This document shows, piece after piece, positions 1 to 10,556 of a stretch of 64,000 nt of DNA; position 1 is the stretch's first letter; the number at the start of each line of letters is the position of its first letter. This stretch comes from Siphonodentalium dalli (lineage: Eukaryota > Mollusca > Scaphopoda > Gadilida > Siphonodentaliidae): contig CP136061.1 in the NCBI GenBank assembly GCA_032622095.1, forward strand, positions 199,322,244 through 199,386,243, written 5' to 3'. Below the pieces are notes generated by a model. That model was not told where the DNA came from. It was given only the letters and a program-made list of their open reading frames with translations, and did not search any database. The translations under genes were made by a program, and so were the position numbers.

Positions 1-540
1 TAATAAAATAACACATATTATGTATTATTATCTTGTTGATATATATACGGGGTACATATACAATACATTTTTACAATCAAATTATAACATAATAATATAG
101 AAAGGCAAGTAAATAATAATAATAATAGCTGACATAAGCATTTATAAAAAAAACTGAGTATAAATCATTCACTATTATCATCGATGTGAAAATGTTCGGA
201 CTAATTGTCTCAACATGATTATTGTCTACAGTGCGATTGGGTGATTTGAATCGCAAATGATGTTCAACTCTATGTAAATATATTCTTTTTGTAACAGCAA
301 TTAGAAATGTATATATAGTCCGGTCTTGGCGGTTTACAGTTAGTATAGCGGACACCCCGCCAATCTTGCAACCACTGGCCACGTCATGCACTGCTATAGC
401 TTACCAGTTGGTTATTAATTACTACCATTTCTGAAACACCCCTCCGTGCTAGCAAGGTGTTATTCAGTTAAATGTGTTTATAACAATATATACATGAATT
501 AGATCCCATCCACATTTCGGACCAACTGCGGATCACAACG
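1..540. other. AT-rich, no gene seen
   Basis: No convincing coding, RNA or mobile feature is seen here. The open frames are short and have no splice context or family resemblance. Confidence 0.5.
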
Positions 541-715
541 TAGATCTTAACTTTAAGATTATCTTATGACACCTCACACCAGTCTTAAAGTTAAGACCAA
601 AGTTAAGACCATCTTAGGTTAAGACTTTGTTCGTGAAACGCACTTATGACTGAAGTTTGAACTTATGACCATCTTAAGTCCCAACTATGTCATAAGTTGC
701 CTTCATGAAACAGGG
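541..715. repeat. Inverted AAGTTAAGAC-type repeat cluster
   Basis: Variants of CTTAACTTTAAG, AAGTTAAGACC and ACTTATGACC occur in both orientations over about 170 bases. The block ends in TTCATGAAACAGGGCCC. This looks like one end of an old small DNA element. No target duplication was identified. Confidence 0.4.
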
Positions 716-719
716 CCCA

Positions 720-1615
720 GGACCACAGTCAATGGCAATTATTGAACACAATATGACCCCCTTCGTTTACTAATTAATATTAAGAAGATGGTATATTTTG
801 ATAATATTGCCAATGACCGAAGTGTAATGGACATGTACAGATTTTATATATATGGCGCATTCTAGTGCGCACATTCATAAATTGGAATTCTAAACATAAT
901 ACAACCGCATCGTACAAAGTCACCTTTTGCGTATCATAAATAAATCCACTTGTTTTAATAAGATGGAATATTTATTCCCTGCCACAAGTCACACACACAT
1001 ACTTGCAAACGTTACCAGTCGCGGAAGCCTCGAGAGAGATATTATTAATTTAACTGATTATCGTATTAATGTTTCAATCATTTGCAATCATATCATATCA
1101 GGCATTAAATATCTGTAAACACATGCGTGTTTATGTGGAAACGGTCATTGTCTACCAGTCGAATGAGGATGTGTACCCTGGGACTGCACGTGCACAGTAG
1201 TGTACCCCACAAAATTACAGATTGCGTAAGCGTACCCTGCTCTTCGAATTTCATAACTGCCGCAACTCCAAGATTATTTGACCATATTTTTGACCCAATG
1301 ATTGGCATTTAAAATGTGGACATAAAAAATAATCTAATGGCCATTATTTAATTATCATACAGATCCAAATAAGGACCATAGGGTGAATTTTTGGCTGAGA
1401 AAATTAATAATCAAATGATTATTTGGATACCAAGAGTAATATTTTTCATGACGAATTGTCGCCGGCTTGCATAAATTGTCATTATTATTGTTTTATATAA
1501 TTATTAATGCGGTGGCGCATATTAAAGAGCGTATTTTCGACCAGAAACTGATTCAGTAACTGTTATGTAACCAGAAGAAAGTTTAATTCTCTATTAAATC
1601 ATTTTAGTATTGTTA
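720..1615. other. Unique AT-rich sequence, nothing seen
   Basis: No gene, element end or tandem array is recognised between the cluster before it and the TIR element that begins at 1616. Confidence 0.45.
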
Positions 1616-2041
1616 CAGTCTAATCGGGAATCAAATCTTTTTTTTTTCATAACAATTATATTGCACTATTCAATGTACGTCTGAAGCATTCGCCATCGAT
1701 TGCTATTACCATACGTTAACGGCTGATCCAATCAAATCGTTCCACAATTTTCTGTGATAAAATCAGAATCTACGATGCGTGTATAAGTCACAACAATAAA
1801 GAGCGTTCCGTTCGGTCAGAGGAATTTATCCATACCGCGAATGCCTTATAAGACTACATTGAATATCCATACCGCGAATGCCTTATAAGACTACATTGAA
1901 TGTCCATACCGCGAATGCCTTATAAGACTACATTGAATATCCATACCGCGAATGCCTTATAAGACGTACATTGAATACAATATATAAATATATAACGTAA
2001 AATTGATATGGATTAATACGAGCTGATTCCCGATTAGACTG
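1616..2041. mobile_element. Small TIR element carrying a 37-bp minisatellite
   Basis: The ends are perfect 18-bp inverted repeats: CAGTCTAATCGGGAATCA at 1616-1633 and its complement at 2024-2041. The 426-bp interior has no coding capacity but holds four tandem 37-bp units. I found no clear target duplication, so the superfamily is open. The CAG terminus would suit a hAT-type or Tc1-type MITE. Confidence 0.65.
1829..1976. repeat. 37-bp tandem repeat, 4 copies
   Basis: The unit begins TCCATACCGCGAATGCC and recurs at 1829, 1866, 1903 and 1940, an exact period of 37. Copies are nearly identical, which suggests recent amplification. The array lies inside the TIR element 1616-2041. Confidence 0.9.
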
Positions 2042-2175
2042 GTGTTGTCATTGATTTGTGATATATATTGTATATTTATATAGTTTTTATAAAGCAATAC
2101 CGTATGATATATTGTTTGGGTTTTTTTTTTTACGAATTGTTACCCAGCTGGACGTATTTATAATAATTACTTTAA

Positions 2176-3268
2176 AGGCACGTGCGGCCTTAATTGTCGA
2201 AAATATTCATATTTGTTCCAAACACCGTAAACAGAAAAACATTAAAACGCATACAGTTCCGTTCATATATATATACCATGACCATCGCGTAAACAGCATG
2301 TTATCATAAAGACCTACTATATTTTACCTAAGCAAGAGCCTGATTGTGTTACAGTAGACAGCACAATGCTACTGGCTAATCACACACAAATGGCATAAAC
2401 GCTCTTTATTAGTTCCATATCAGGTATTCACCAACAAAGAACGCTCTTTATGTTTACCATCATAATATAAACAAACACCAGAAAAGTAACTTTTTATGCT
2501 TTTGTTAAAGGGGTACTGTACGCCATTTTCAATAAATTCCCGGTGATAACAACGATCTATTATCGATACTATATAGAAATATAAGTAATTTGAGTCGAAG
2601 ATGTATTCTGTAAACGCTCAGGTTAATAGGCTATCTTAAAATTTAATAATTTAAAAGTTAATAATTTAATATAAATTGATTTTATGGCTCCAGCCATAAA
2701 ATGGCGTCTCTTAAAATTCGAATTTCCGTGTACAAAACGTAATCAAATTATAATTGAGGGATATTGGATTAGGAAAACAATTGCACACACGATCGTTTGA
2801 AACATTATGCTTATACGGGGAGAAAACCCAAGCCACTCATTGACTAGTGACGGTACACTAACTTAAATGAGTATATGGGACTACTAACCATATAATATAA
2901 TGTTTATTTGATTCATTTGATTGAAAACTTTACAAAAATTACTCGACAACGACAATTTGTATTTTTGCATTCCGGTAAATTTGCCATCCGTAACAATACT
3001 TCGTACTCAACAAACTTTCAAAAAATGGAAAAGTTGTTACATTATTCTCCGACTCGGGGATTATAGAAACCAACAACAACATCTTGGGTACAGTACCCCT
3101 TTAACATAACAATGGTCAAACATATGACCATAACATACTGTTTATGCGATATTTCTTATTTGTATACGGACAAAGTCTATCTACATTTTGATGTTCTTTC
3201 TGTTTGTGGCGGTTTTTGACGGGTGGAGATATTTTCATAGGATACCCACCGCCAAGGCCAACCGTGTC
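2176..3268. mobile_element. TTAA-flanked MITE, family A copy 1 (interrupted)
   Basis: Family A starts after TTAA with AGGCACGTG and ends with a CCGTNTCT-like end followed by TTAA (2172-2175 and 3269-3272). It is about 94 percent similar by eye to the copy at 6474-6967, apart from a 592-bp insertion at 2509-3100. Precise TTAA flanks indicate a piggyBac- or Kolobok-type transposase acting in trans. No transposase is encoded. Confidence 0.75.
2509..3100. mobile_element. TTAA-flanked MITE, family B, nested in family A
   Basis: The ends are AGGGGTACTGTAC and GTACAGTACCCCT, flanked on both sides by TTAA (2505-2508 and 3101-3104). Family A copy 2 provides the empty site near 6800, where TTTA stands in the place of TTAA and the sequence continues unbroken. 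This confirms the insertion and its direction. No protein is encoded. Confidence 0.85.
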
Positions 3269-3334
3269 TTTAAAGAAAATTTGATAACCTGCGTGCACAT
3301 GTGCCATTTTAAAACATTCCTGGTGTGGAATTTA

Positions 3335-3458
3335 CTAACGTAGAACTAACGTGCTAATTTGCTAACGTAAAGCATATGTGCAATTTTATAGCTATTAAGA
3401 GCTATAAAATTGCACATATGCTTTATGTTAGCAAATTTGCACGTTAGTTCTACGTTAG
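3335..3458. repeat. 124-bp near-perfect palindrome
   Basis: Two arms of about 60 bases are inverted around position 3395, for example CTAACGTAGAACTAACGTGC at the left and its complement at the right. Further GTTAGTTCTACGTTAG units follow to about 3610. The structure suits a foldback MITE and would extrude a long hairpin. Confidence 0.85.
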
Positions 3459-3666
3459 AAATTTAGTTGGGAATTTTCTAATGTAGAACTAGTGTGCATA
3501 TCAGCTAACCTGACCACATGTGCAATATGTTAGTTTTTAAGCTCCGCCCATCTCACTTTTGACAGTTAAATTACGACATTAGTTCTACGTTAGTTCTACG
3601 TTAGCAATCATATTAGATTTCAGCTTAGATCTAATGTGGTTTTAGGTTAGCAGTTTTTGGTAAGGG

Positions 3667-3860
3667 TATGATCTTTGTGTTTGTTGAATTTGGGTTCGAA
3701 AAAATAGATTTTAAAAACTTCTACAAATTTCACATTTTGAATTTCTAACATAATCTACCATGAATTATACTCTTAAAATGTTGCATCCATGGGTTTGGTT
3801 ACTGTGATTACTAATAAAAGTGAACATAAACCTTTATTTTGGACTCACACAATGGGAAGG
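3667..3860 (+). repeat. Dispersed repeat R, copy 1
   Basis: About 195 bases beginning near GTATGATCTTTGTGTTTG are almost identical to 24165-24360. A diverged inverted copy lies at 14875-15045. No coding content is seen. Sequence following copy 1 (3860-3990) also resembles 13560-13650 in inverse orientation, so R is part of a larger element. Confidence 0.8.
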
Positions 3861-4656
3861 AAAAGGCTGAATGCAATCAGGCAAAATGTGTTACGTCTGG
3901 TGCGCATGCGTGAAATGTTCCTGGTCCGCGATGCCTCTAGCAATGCCCTAATGTTGACCTAACATGTAAGGTCACTTCACGAGTGTACTTCGCTTCGAAA
4001 ATCAAATAAACAACACGAAACTAATAATATAATCGTGTCAACGATGGATAATCATGATAATTATTAAATAATTCAAACAATTCTGATTTACTACAGAATA
4101 TCCTATTAGTATTACACAACTGGATGGCATATTTAAGGAAGACTTCCGAAGAGGAAATATTACAAATTATGCAAAGGTAAATTGAGTACGCCGGGGATCG
4201 ATCGAATGGTTTGGTTCAAACTTATTGAGTGTAAACACTGCAATTCTTGAGATACATCGTGAGTTGTAAACATGCAATTTGGCATACGTAGTACTCAGGG
4301 ATGTGGCTAGAGGGTCTCCGCTGGGGGGGGGGGGGGGGTGTCCACCTTGGGAATTTCCAACTGCACCCCCTCCCTTGAGTCGCAATCACACCAACACAAC
4401 TTTTTGGCATAATTCCATTTGCACCCCCCCCCCCTTGAGTCGGAATCGTACCAACACAACTTTTTGCATATTTCCATTTGCACCCCCCCCCCCCTTGTAC
4501 CTCATGCTCTCAGGCCTAATTTCCTATATATTCATAAGCCATGCTTCTATTTTCCCAGTATGAGAACATTATTTTAACCTGAAAATTGCCCCCAAAAAAA
4601 CAACTAGTGATCTAATTCCAGACAAATGCACACAGCTACCGACAACAGAGCAGGAA

Positions 4657-4690
4657 ACACCGGGCCGACCATGGTTGTTCGGCCCGGTGT
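4657..4690. repeat. Hairpin with CCATGG centre, copy 1
   Basis: ACACCGGGCCGA is paired with TCGGCCCGGTGT around CCATGGTTGT. It is followed directly by GAGAAAATTTTGAAA. It lies inside the hAT-type element and marks the start of one of its internal units. Confidence 0.85.
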
Positions 4691-4920
4691 GAGAAAATTT
4701 TGAAAACTATACAAGAAAATCGCAAATCCTAGCATCAAGAACTGGCCTCAACTGAAGCTTTCCTAGTGTTGGAAATTTCAAACCTCATACTCCCCCTCAG
4801 GTTGGAAAATTCTTCAACTGATGACCATTTATGTCTACAAGTTTGACCAAATGTAGTAAAATATTGTTTTGCTAAACTAATTAGCAGTTTTGTATTGGCC
4901 ATGTGAATGGGGCGATGACA

Positions 4921-4950
4921 CACCGGGCCGACCATGGTTCGGCCTGGTGT
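4921..4950. repeat. Hairpin with CCATGG centre, copy 2
   Basis: CACCGGGCCGA pairs with TCGGCCTGGTG around ACCATGG, with one G:T-type position. It is followed by GCGAAAATTTTGAAA, the same downstream motif as copy 1. Confidence 0.85.
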
Positions 4951-5482
4951 GCGAAAATTTTGAAATCTGAACAAGAAAATCGCAAAATCCTAACTTCTAG
5001 ACTAGCCTCAAGCCTTCCTACTGTTCGAAATTTCAAACCCTACACCCCCACTTAGGTTGGAAATTTTCCAACTGATGACAATTCCAATGACAATGTTGAC
5101 CAATTGTATGACAATATTGTTTTCTTAAATTAACTAGAAGTTTTTGACTGGCCACGGGGGAGAGACCAGGACACAAGCTTTCCAAGTGTTGGAAATTTCC
5201 AACCTGTCACCCCCTTAAGGTTGGAAAATTTCCAACTGATGACCATTTCTGTCAAAATTTTTGACCAAAAATAGGAACATATGCAAATATTGGTCGAAAA
5301 ACAATAAATTCCCCCAATAAATTGTTTTATAATCAAACTACAAGAACATTTTCAACCTATTGTTGGTGTGAAATTTCGTTGTGGCAGGTATGAAATTTCC
5401 AACTATTGAAAATATAGCTCTCTGCTGGGGGGGGTGAGACACCCCCCCCCCCCCCACACCCCCCCCTCTAGCCACATCCCTG

Positions 5483-5817
5483 GTAGTACTAGTTGATAGA
5501 GCCACGGATAATCTTAAAATAATTTTTAAAAGGTACAATGCGGGAATGAGAATTAAAATATGTACAATAATTGTCAATAGTATTGTCAATATAATTAATG
5601 TTTCATTAAATTAATATGACTTATATAGACTATAGTCACTTATCAATATCATTCTGGATCTGGATTAGCCTGGGGGCTCCATTATTGTTATATATATTAT
5701 GACAGTATGTATTCAGACTAGATCTGGATATGTTGTAGTTACCAATGTTGGCATTTTCATTAATGACATTATGAATTTAATTTCAATTTATGTCTATATA
5801 TAATACATGAATTGTGC
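5483..5817. other. AT-rich spacer, nothing seen
   Basis: This runs from the hAT target duplication to the start of the CTTAAG field. No coding or repeat feature is recognised. Confidence 0.45.
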
Positions 5818-6197
5818 TTAAGCGCAATTGATTGCGGCGCTTAGGCTCAATTAATTGCGCTTAAGCACAATCAATTGCGCTTAAGTACAATCAATTGCGC
5901 TTCAATGCAATTCATTATTAAATGTGAATTTGGCCTCCCATAGATGATCATGTACTTTTATGGGAAGCCGATTTCACTTTTATTAGCTAATGATGCTTAA
6001 GTTAAGTGTAAATTATGCTTAAGTTAAGTGTAACTCATACTTATTAAGTGCCATTCACTTACGCTTAAGCGTAATTCACTTACGCTATATTTAAGCGTAA
6101 ATAATTTATGATTCATCATAATTTAATTAAGACTTTAAGAGTAAGTGTAATTTGGTTCTTCATCTAACTTACCCAGGGGTAGCTCTAGGGGAGGGGT

Positions 6198-6317
6198 CAG
6201 TGATGGCTATAGCCCCCTGTCGGGAAGATCTGCAATGGTCAGCCAGGTAGCAATAGCCCCCCCCCCCCTGTTGGGATTGTAAACCCCTATGTCAGGGAAA
6301 TTCTGGTGCCATCACTG
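6198..6317. mobile_element. Possible 120-bp TIR element
   Basis: CAGTGATGGC at 6198 is matched by GCCATCACTG ending at 6317. The interior is C-rich. No target duplication was found, so this could be chance or an old insertion. Confidence 0.35.
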
Positions 6318-6473
6318 ATCTTACCTCAGGTATAATAGTATTTATGATGTATAGACTATAGCTTATTGGTATTAGTAATGTGGTTCCATATCGATATCCA
6401 TTTCAGCTTGAGGGAGCTCTGAGATTTTAGTATGAATTACACTTTTAAGCTTAATTCATTTAGGTATGCTTAA

Positions 6474-6967
6474 AGGCACGTGAGGCCTTAGTTGTCGAAA
6501 ATATTCATATTTGTTCCAATCACCGTAAACAGAAAAACATTAAAACGCACACAGTTTCGTTCATATATACCATGACCATCGCGTAAACAGCATGTTATCA
6601 TAAAGATTTACTATATTTTACCTAAGCAAGAGCCTGATTGTGTTACAGAAGACAGCACAATGCTGCTGGCTAATCACACACAAATGGCATAAACGCTCTT
6701 TATTCGTTCCATATCAGGAATTCACCAACAAAGAACGCTCTTTATGTTTACCATCATAATATAAACAAACACCAGAAAAGTAACTTTTTATGATTTTGTT
6801 TACATAACAATGGTCAAAGATATGACAATAACATACCGTTTAAGCGATATTTCTTATTTGTATACGGACAAAGTCTGTCTACATTTTGTTGTTCTTTCTG
6901 TTTGTGGCGGTTTTTGACGGGTGGAAATATTTTCACAGGATACCCACCGCCAAGGCCAACCGTACCT
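6474..6967. mobile_element. TTAA-flanked MITE, family A copy 2 (uninterrupted)
   Basis: This 494-bp element is flanked by TTAA at 6470-6473 and 6968-6971. It has the ends AGGCACGTG and CCGTACCT. It matches 2176-3268 along its full length except for the nested family B insertion, for which it is the reference empty site. Confidence 0.85.
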
Positions 6968-7472
6968 TTAAGCGTAATTAATCTTCCTATGAGAATGAAT
7001 TAAGCTTATTAAGCATAAATGAATTACACTTAAGTGAAAATGAATTTCACTTAAGCATACATGAATTATGTTTAAGTGTAAATAAATTGCACTTAAGCAT
7101 AAATGAATTGGGCTCATATTTAGGGGAGGAAAAGCTTATTGCCAAAAACTTATAAATATTAAATCATAAAGCATTATTCTTTGTAATAAGCACATCTAGC
7201 ATAATATATGTCTACTTTAAAAACTTTAATGCATCCATTTTTGATGTACGGTCTCCAAATTATAATACATTTTGCCTTGAATCTGATGCGAAATGGCTAT
7301 TTTGTGTTTTGATATGAGAGTAATGAGAGGCCTTTTGTACAATTATTCCTTATTTTCGCTTCAGCGTAAACCATTTATCCTTCAGTGCAAATCGCTTGCG
7401 CTTCAACGTACACCATTTGCGCTTTATGGGTAGAGTCTCTGCTTCTATTTTACGCTTGACACCATCAGTAAT

Positions 7473-8029
7473 ATGGGAGGCCAAATTCACATTTAATAGC
7501 CAATTACGCTTAAGCGTAATGCATTACACTTAAGCATAATACCATTACGCTTAAGCATAATTCAGATTTCCATCAAATTTGGCATTACGCTTAAGCATAA
7601 TGGAATTTTTATTACGTAATTCAAATTCCATATCTCAAAACTCCCCTGGACTGTCCAGAGCTGAAATGGATGCAGCCAATTACTGATGCTAGTAACTTTT
7701 GACATATATTTACCTTAGATGATACCATTATATGTAAGGTAGTAAGGCTATGAAAACCTATTGCGCTTAAGCATAATGGCATTATGCTTAAGTGTAATAA
7801 CATTACGCTTAAGCATAATGGAGATGTGTGTGAGACATTTATGCTTTTAAAGCGTAATGGCATTACACTTAAGGATAATAGCATTATGCTTTAAAAGCGT
7901 AATGGAAATACTCTTACCGTCTTACGCATAAAAGCTTAAATGCATTATGCTTAAGCGTACAGCATTATGCTTAAGCGTACAGCATTATGCTTAGCGAAAT
8001 TAGCTATTAAATGTGAATTTGGCCTCCCG
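7473..8029. mobile_element. CTTAAG foldback element with GGGAGGCC termini
   Basis: The left end is ATGGGAGGCCAAATTCACA and the right end is its complement, TGTGAATTTGGCCTCCCGT with one change. The interior is made of CTTAAG palindromes. The same termini bound 19751-21026. Confidence 0.7.
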
Positions 8030-8295
8030 TACAGTACCGTACTAGTACATAGGCCTATGTTGAATGATGTCTTCATGGCCTGAATCAATGTGATTTTTGG
8101 GGGAATCTCTGCATATAAATTTTTATTTGCACTTCAGCGCAAATGAATTACTCGATCTTCATCATAAATATGATGAATTTGCACTTCAGCAATCAGCATA
8201 AATATTTCAGACTAAGTTCAGTGTACATAAATATTTGCGCTTCAGCTCAAATAAGGAATAAATGTGAAAAAGCTCAACCATATTTTGACTAGTTT

Positions 8296-8835
8296 CACAC
8301 TGTCCAATCGGCTCGCGGAATACCAGTGTGAACGGCGGAATACCAGTGTTGTACAGGAGAATACCAGTGTTTTTAAGCGATATGATGGTACCATAATTAG
8401 AACTGGACGGTTAAATAACATGACAAAAGACAATGGAAAGGTATGAGCGATCCATTTTACATTTACCCAGTGGAGAGGTCACCTGGTGATGTTCAGTTCG
8501 ACTCTGGGCGATCTGGCCTTCGTTTAAAGCAGAAAAATAGGGTCTACAAACTCGTAGGGTGGAGGTAAAATTTTGCCCTAATCGGTATTCTAGTGCGTTT
8601 TGTTTGATTCCTGAGCATAACTTGCGGAATTTTTTATAAAATTCCTACAGCGGACTCTATTGGCAAAACGTGCACATCGAAATCACTGGCGTGTATTAGT
8701 TGGAAATACACGAAAATAAATAGAAACGAGGGGCGGTGATCACAGAAAATGGCACGGCGAACTACCAGTGCATGCCAACGAGGGCTAACAGTGCCAAATT
8801 TTCTTTATATGGTAAGTTATATCGGGTATATGTCG
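8296..8835 (+). repeat. Left 540-bp TIR
   Basis: The arm starts CACACTGTCCAATCGGCTCG and has GGAATACCAGTGT-like repeats at about 8318, 8338 and 8360. Near its inner end an ATG at 8748 opens a 21-codon frame that runs into ATG/GTAAGT, a good splice donor, at about 8811. The right arm keeps this ATG and the donor, so the TIR may carry a promoter and first exon. That reading is an inference. Confidence 0.8.
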
Positions 8836-9445
8836 GGGGATGTTTTAGATTCGGTTTAAGCTATAGGAATGTCTCATCCCCTCATCAAATTTGGGCACAA
8901 TCGATCTAGAATGGTACATGTGTGGGTCTCTTGATATGAAAGTTCGAAATTTTAAGTACGGCGATACTCAACATTGGTGGAACACAAAGTAACAATTTAG
9001 TTGACAAGAGTTTAAATTTCCCTTTATTCGGTATTGGCACTGAGTTAGTTCCATATCAATTGGATTCAAACAGTTAGTTTAAACTAATGTTTAACATTTG
9101 CAAATAAGTCTATCATTAAATAGGGAAGACGTTCTAATTCTAATGGAATGATATTTCTAATTATCCCAGCAAATGTTGCATATATGGGGTAGACTTGTTC
9201 CCAAAATTTAGAAAGTAATTGATATTATGGGGCATGCATATCTTTGCCTATATGTTGAGTTCTTCGTCGATTTTAAGGCGTTGCCGTATGTATATGCATG
9301 CATGGATCTGTGTGTGTCATTATTTGATGTATTGGATGTCTTAACTAAAGATGAATGAGTTATATATATGTGTGTATATATGTATATATGGATGGACCTG
9401 CGAGTAGACGAATGTGCATTTATTTATATATATATATATATATAT
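8836..9445. other. Interior of the 540-bp-TIR element, no gene seen
   Basis: Between the left arm and the tandem array I see no open frame or repeat. If the arm supplies a first exon, this stretch would be intron. Confidence 0.4.
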
Positions 9446-10330
9446 CTATTATATTTTTTGGAAGATCTGTGTGTCTGTGTGTCTGTCTGTAATCGATGGA
9501 CTCGAAAACGGCCGACCCGATTTCGATGAAACTTGGTATGTGGGGGTATTTTCGACCGGAGAGTGACGTGGGCCTATTAATTTGCCCGTGCGACGTGACC
9601 TTGACCTTGAAATCGGGTAATTTCAAGGTCAAACGCCCGAATATCACGGGATTTCGATGAAACTTGGTATGTGGGGGTACCTTCGGCCGGGGAGTGGCAT
9701 AAACCTATTAATTTGCCCGTGCGACGTGACCTTGACCTTGAAATCGGGTCATTTCAAGGTCAAACGCCCGAATATCACGGGATTTCGATGAAATTTGGTG
9801 TGTGTGGGTACCTTCGGCCAGGGAGTGGCATAAACCTATTCATTTGCCCGTGCGACGTGACCTTGACCTTGAAATCGGGTCAATTCAAGGTCAAATCGCG
9901 AATTTTGATGGGACCGATCTGGACGAAACTTGGTACATGTGTGTAGTTTGAACAGGCGGTCGACCTTGTCGTATTGGCGAGCCCGTGCGGCGCCAGCTTC
10001 GCGCATGCGCAGACGAGATCTCGGAAACGGGTCAGCTTCGCGCATGCGCAGACGAGATCTCGGAAACGGGTGGAGCTATCGACTTGAAATTTGGTATGTG
10101 ACCAGATCTCGGAAACGGGTGGAGCTATCGACTTGAAATTTGGTTTTTGAATAGCCCGGACAACGTCGGGCTCATCGGCTACTCTATTATATATTTTGGA
10201 AGATCTGTCTGTGTGTCTGTCTGTGTGTTCGCGATGAACTCGAAAACGGCCGACCCGATTTCGATGAAACTTGGTATGTGGGGGTATTTTCGGCCGGGGG
10301 TGGCATAGGCCTATTAATTTGTCCGTGCAA
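9446..10330. repeat. Tandem ~131-bp array with hairpins and nested short duplications
   Basis: Three units of about 131 bases begin near 9515, 9647 and 9778. Each contains TTTCGATGAAACTTGGTATG and a perfect 13-bp inverted repeat, TTGACCTTGAAAT with ATTTCAAGGTCAA (9732-9763 in unit 2). A diverged fourth unit follows. At 10000-10145 two shorter tandem duplications occur (GCTTCGCGCATGCGC and GAGATCTCGGAAACGGG motifs). From 10192 the opening TATTTTGGAAGATCTGT block of the array restarts. Open frames across it arise from the repeat period and are not taken as genes. Confidence 0.8.
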
Positions 10331-10556
10331 CGTGACCGTGACCTGAGTTGGATGGCTGTGCTGATGAATCAGTGAGTGATTGGCGAGTCGATGGTTGGCT
10401 GGATTATTTTTGGTTTATCGTTGCGTGGTGATTGGACGTATGTTGTGGATACGTGTACAAATAGATTGATATATTTTATGACTGAGTGTGCATATGGATA
10501 AATCTAGGGGTTTATTTTATGCATATCTAATTTTCTCTTTATTTTTCTCTTTTCAG

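Larger units (their letters stand above)
4296..5482. mobile_element. hAT-type non-autonomous transposon
   Basis: The termini are CAGGGATGTGGCTAGAGGG and its complement. They are flanked by an 8-bp target duplication, GTAGTACT, at 4288-4295 and 5483-5490. The CAGGGATG end and 8-bp duplication are hallmarks of the hAT superfamily. The interior is three diverged units of about 250 bases (GGTTGGAAAATT, CCAACTGATGACCATT and TTTGACCAA motifs), homopolymer G/C runs near both ends, and two CCATGG-centred hairpins. No transposase is encoded. A decayed relative lies at 19210-19650. Confidence 0.9.
5818..8260. repeat. CTTAAG-centred palindromic repeat field
   Basis: Degenerate 14-18-bp palindromes of the forms ATTGCGCTTAAGCGCAAT and ATTACGCTTAAGCGTAAT recur throughout, with decayed variants such as GCTTCAGCGCAAAT. 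Several blocks end in the shared terminus ATGGGAGGCCAAATTCAC or its complement (near 5941, 5958, 7473 and 8029). These therefore appear to be several nested or adjacent foldback elements rather than one satellite. Family A copy 2 is inserted in the middle. No coding sequence is supported. Confidence 0.8.

Noticed and set aside
1829-1976. CRISPR-like array
   Set aside because: The four 37-bp units are directly contiguous without unique spacers, and the genome is eukaryotic.
8291-8302. CACACTG end as a V(D)J-type recombination signal
   Set aside because: The heptamer differs from CACAGTG and no nonamer with 12- or 23-base spacing was seen. Only the 5-bp duplication is shared with Transib-type elements.
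9671-9946. 91-codon open frame with internally repeated peptide
   Set aside because: The repetition follows the ~131-bp tandem DNA period, which is a near multiple of three in this frame. No start context or homology.
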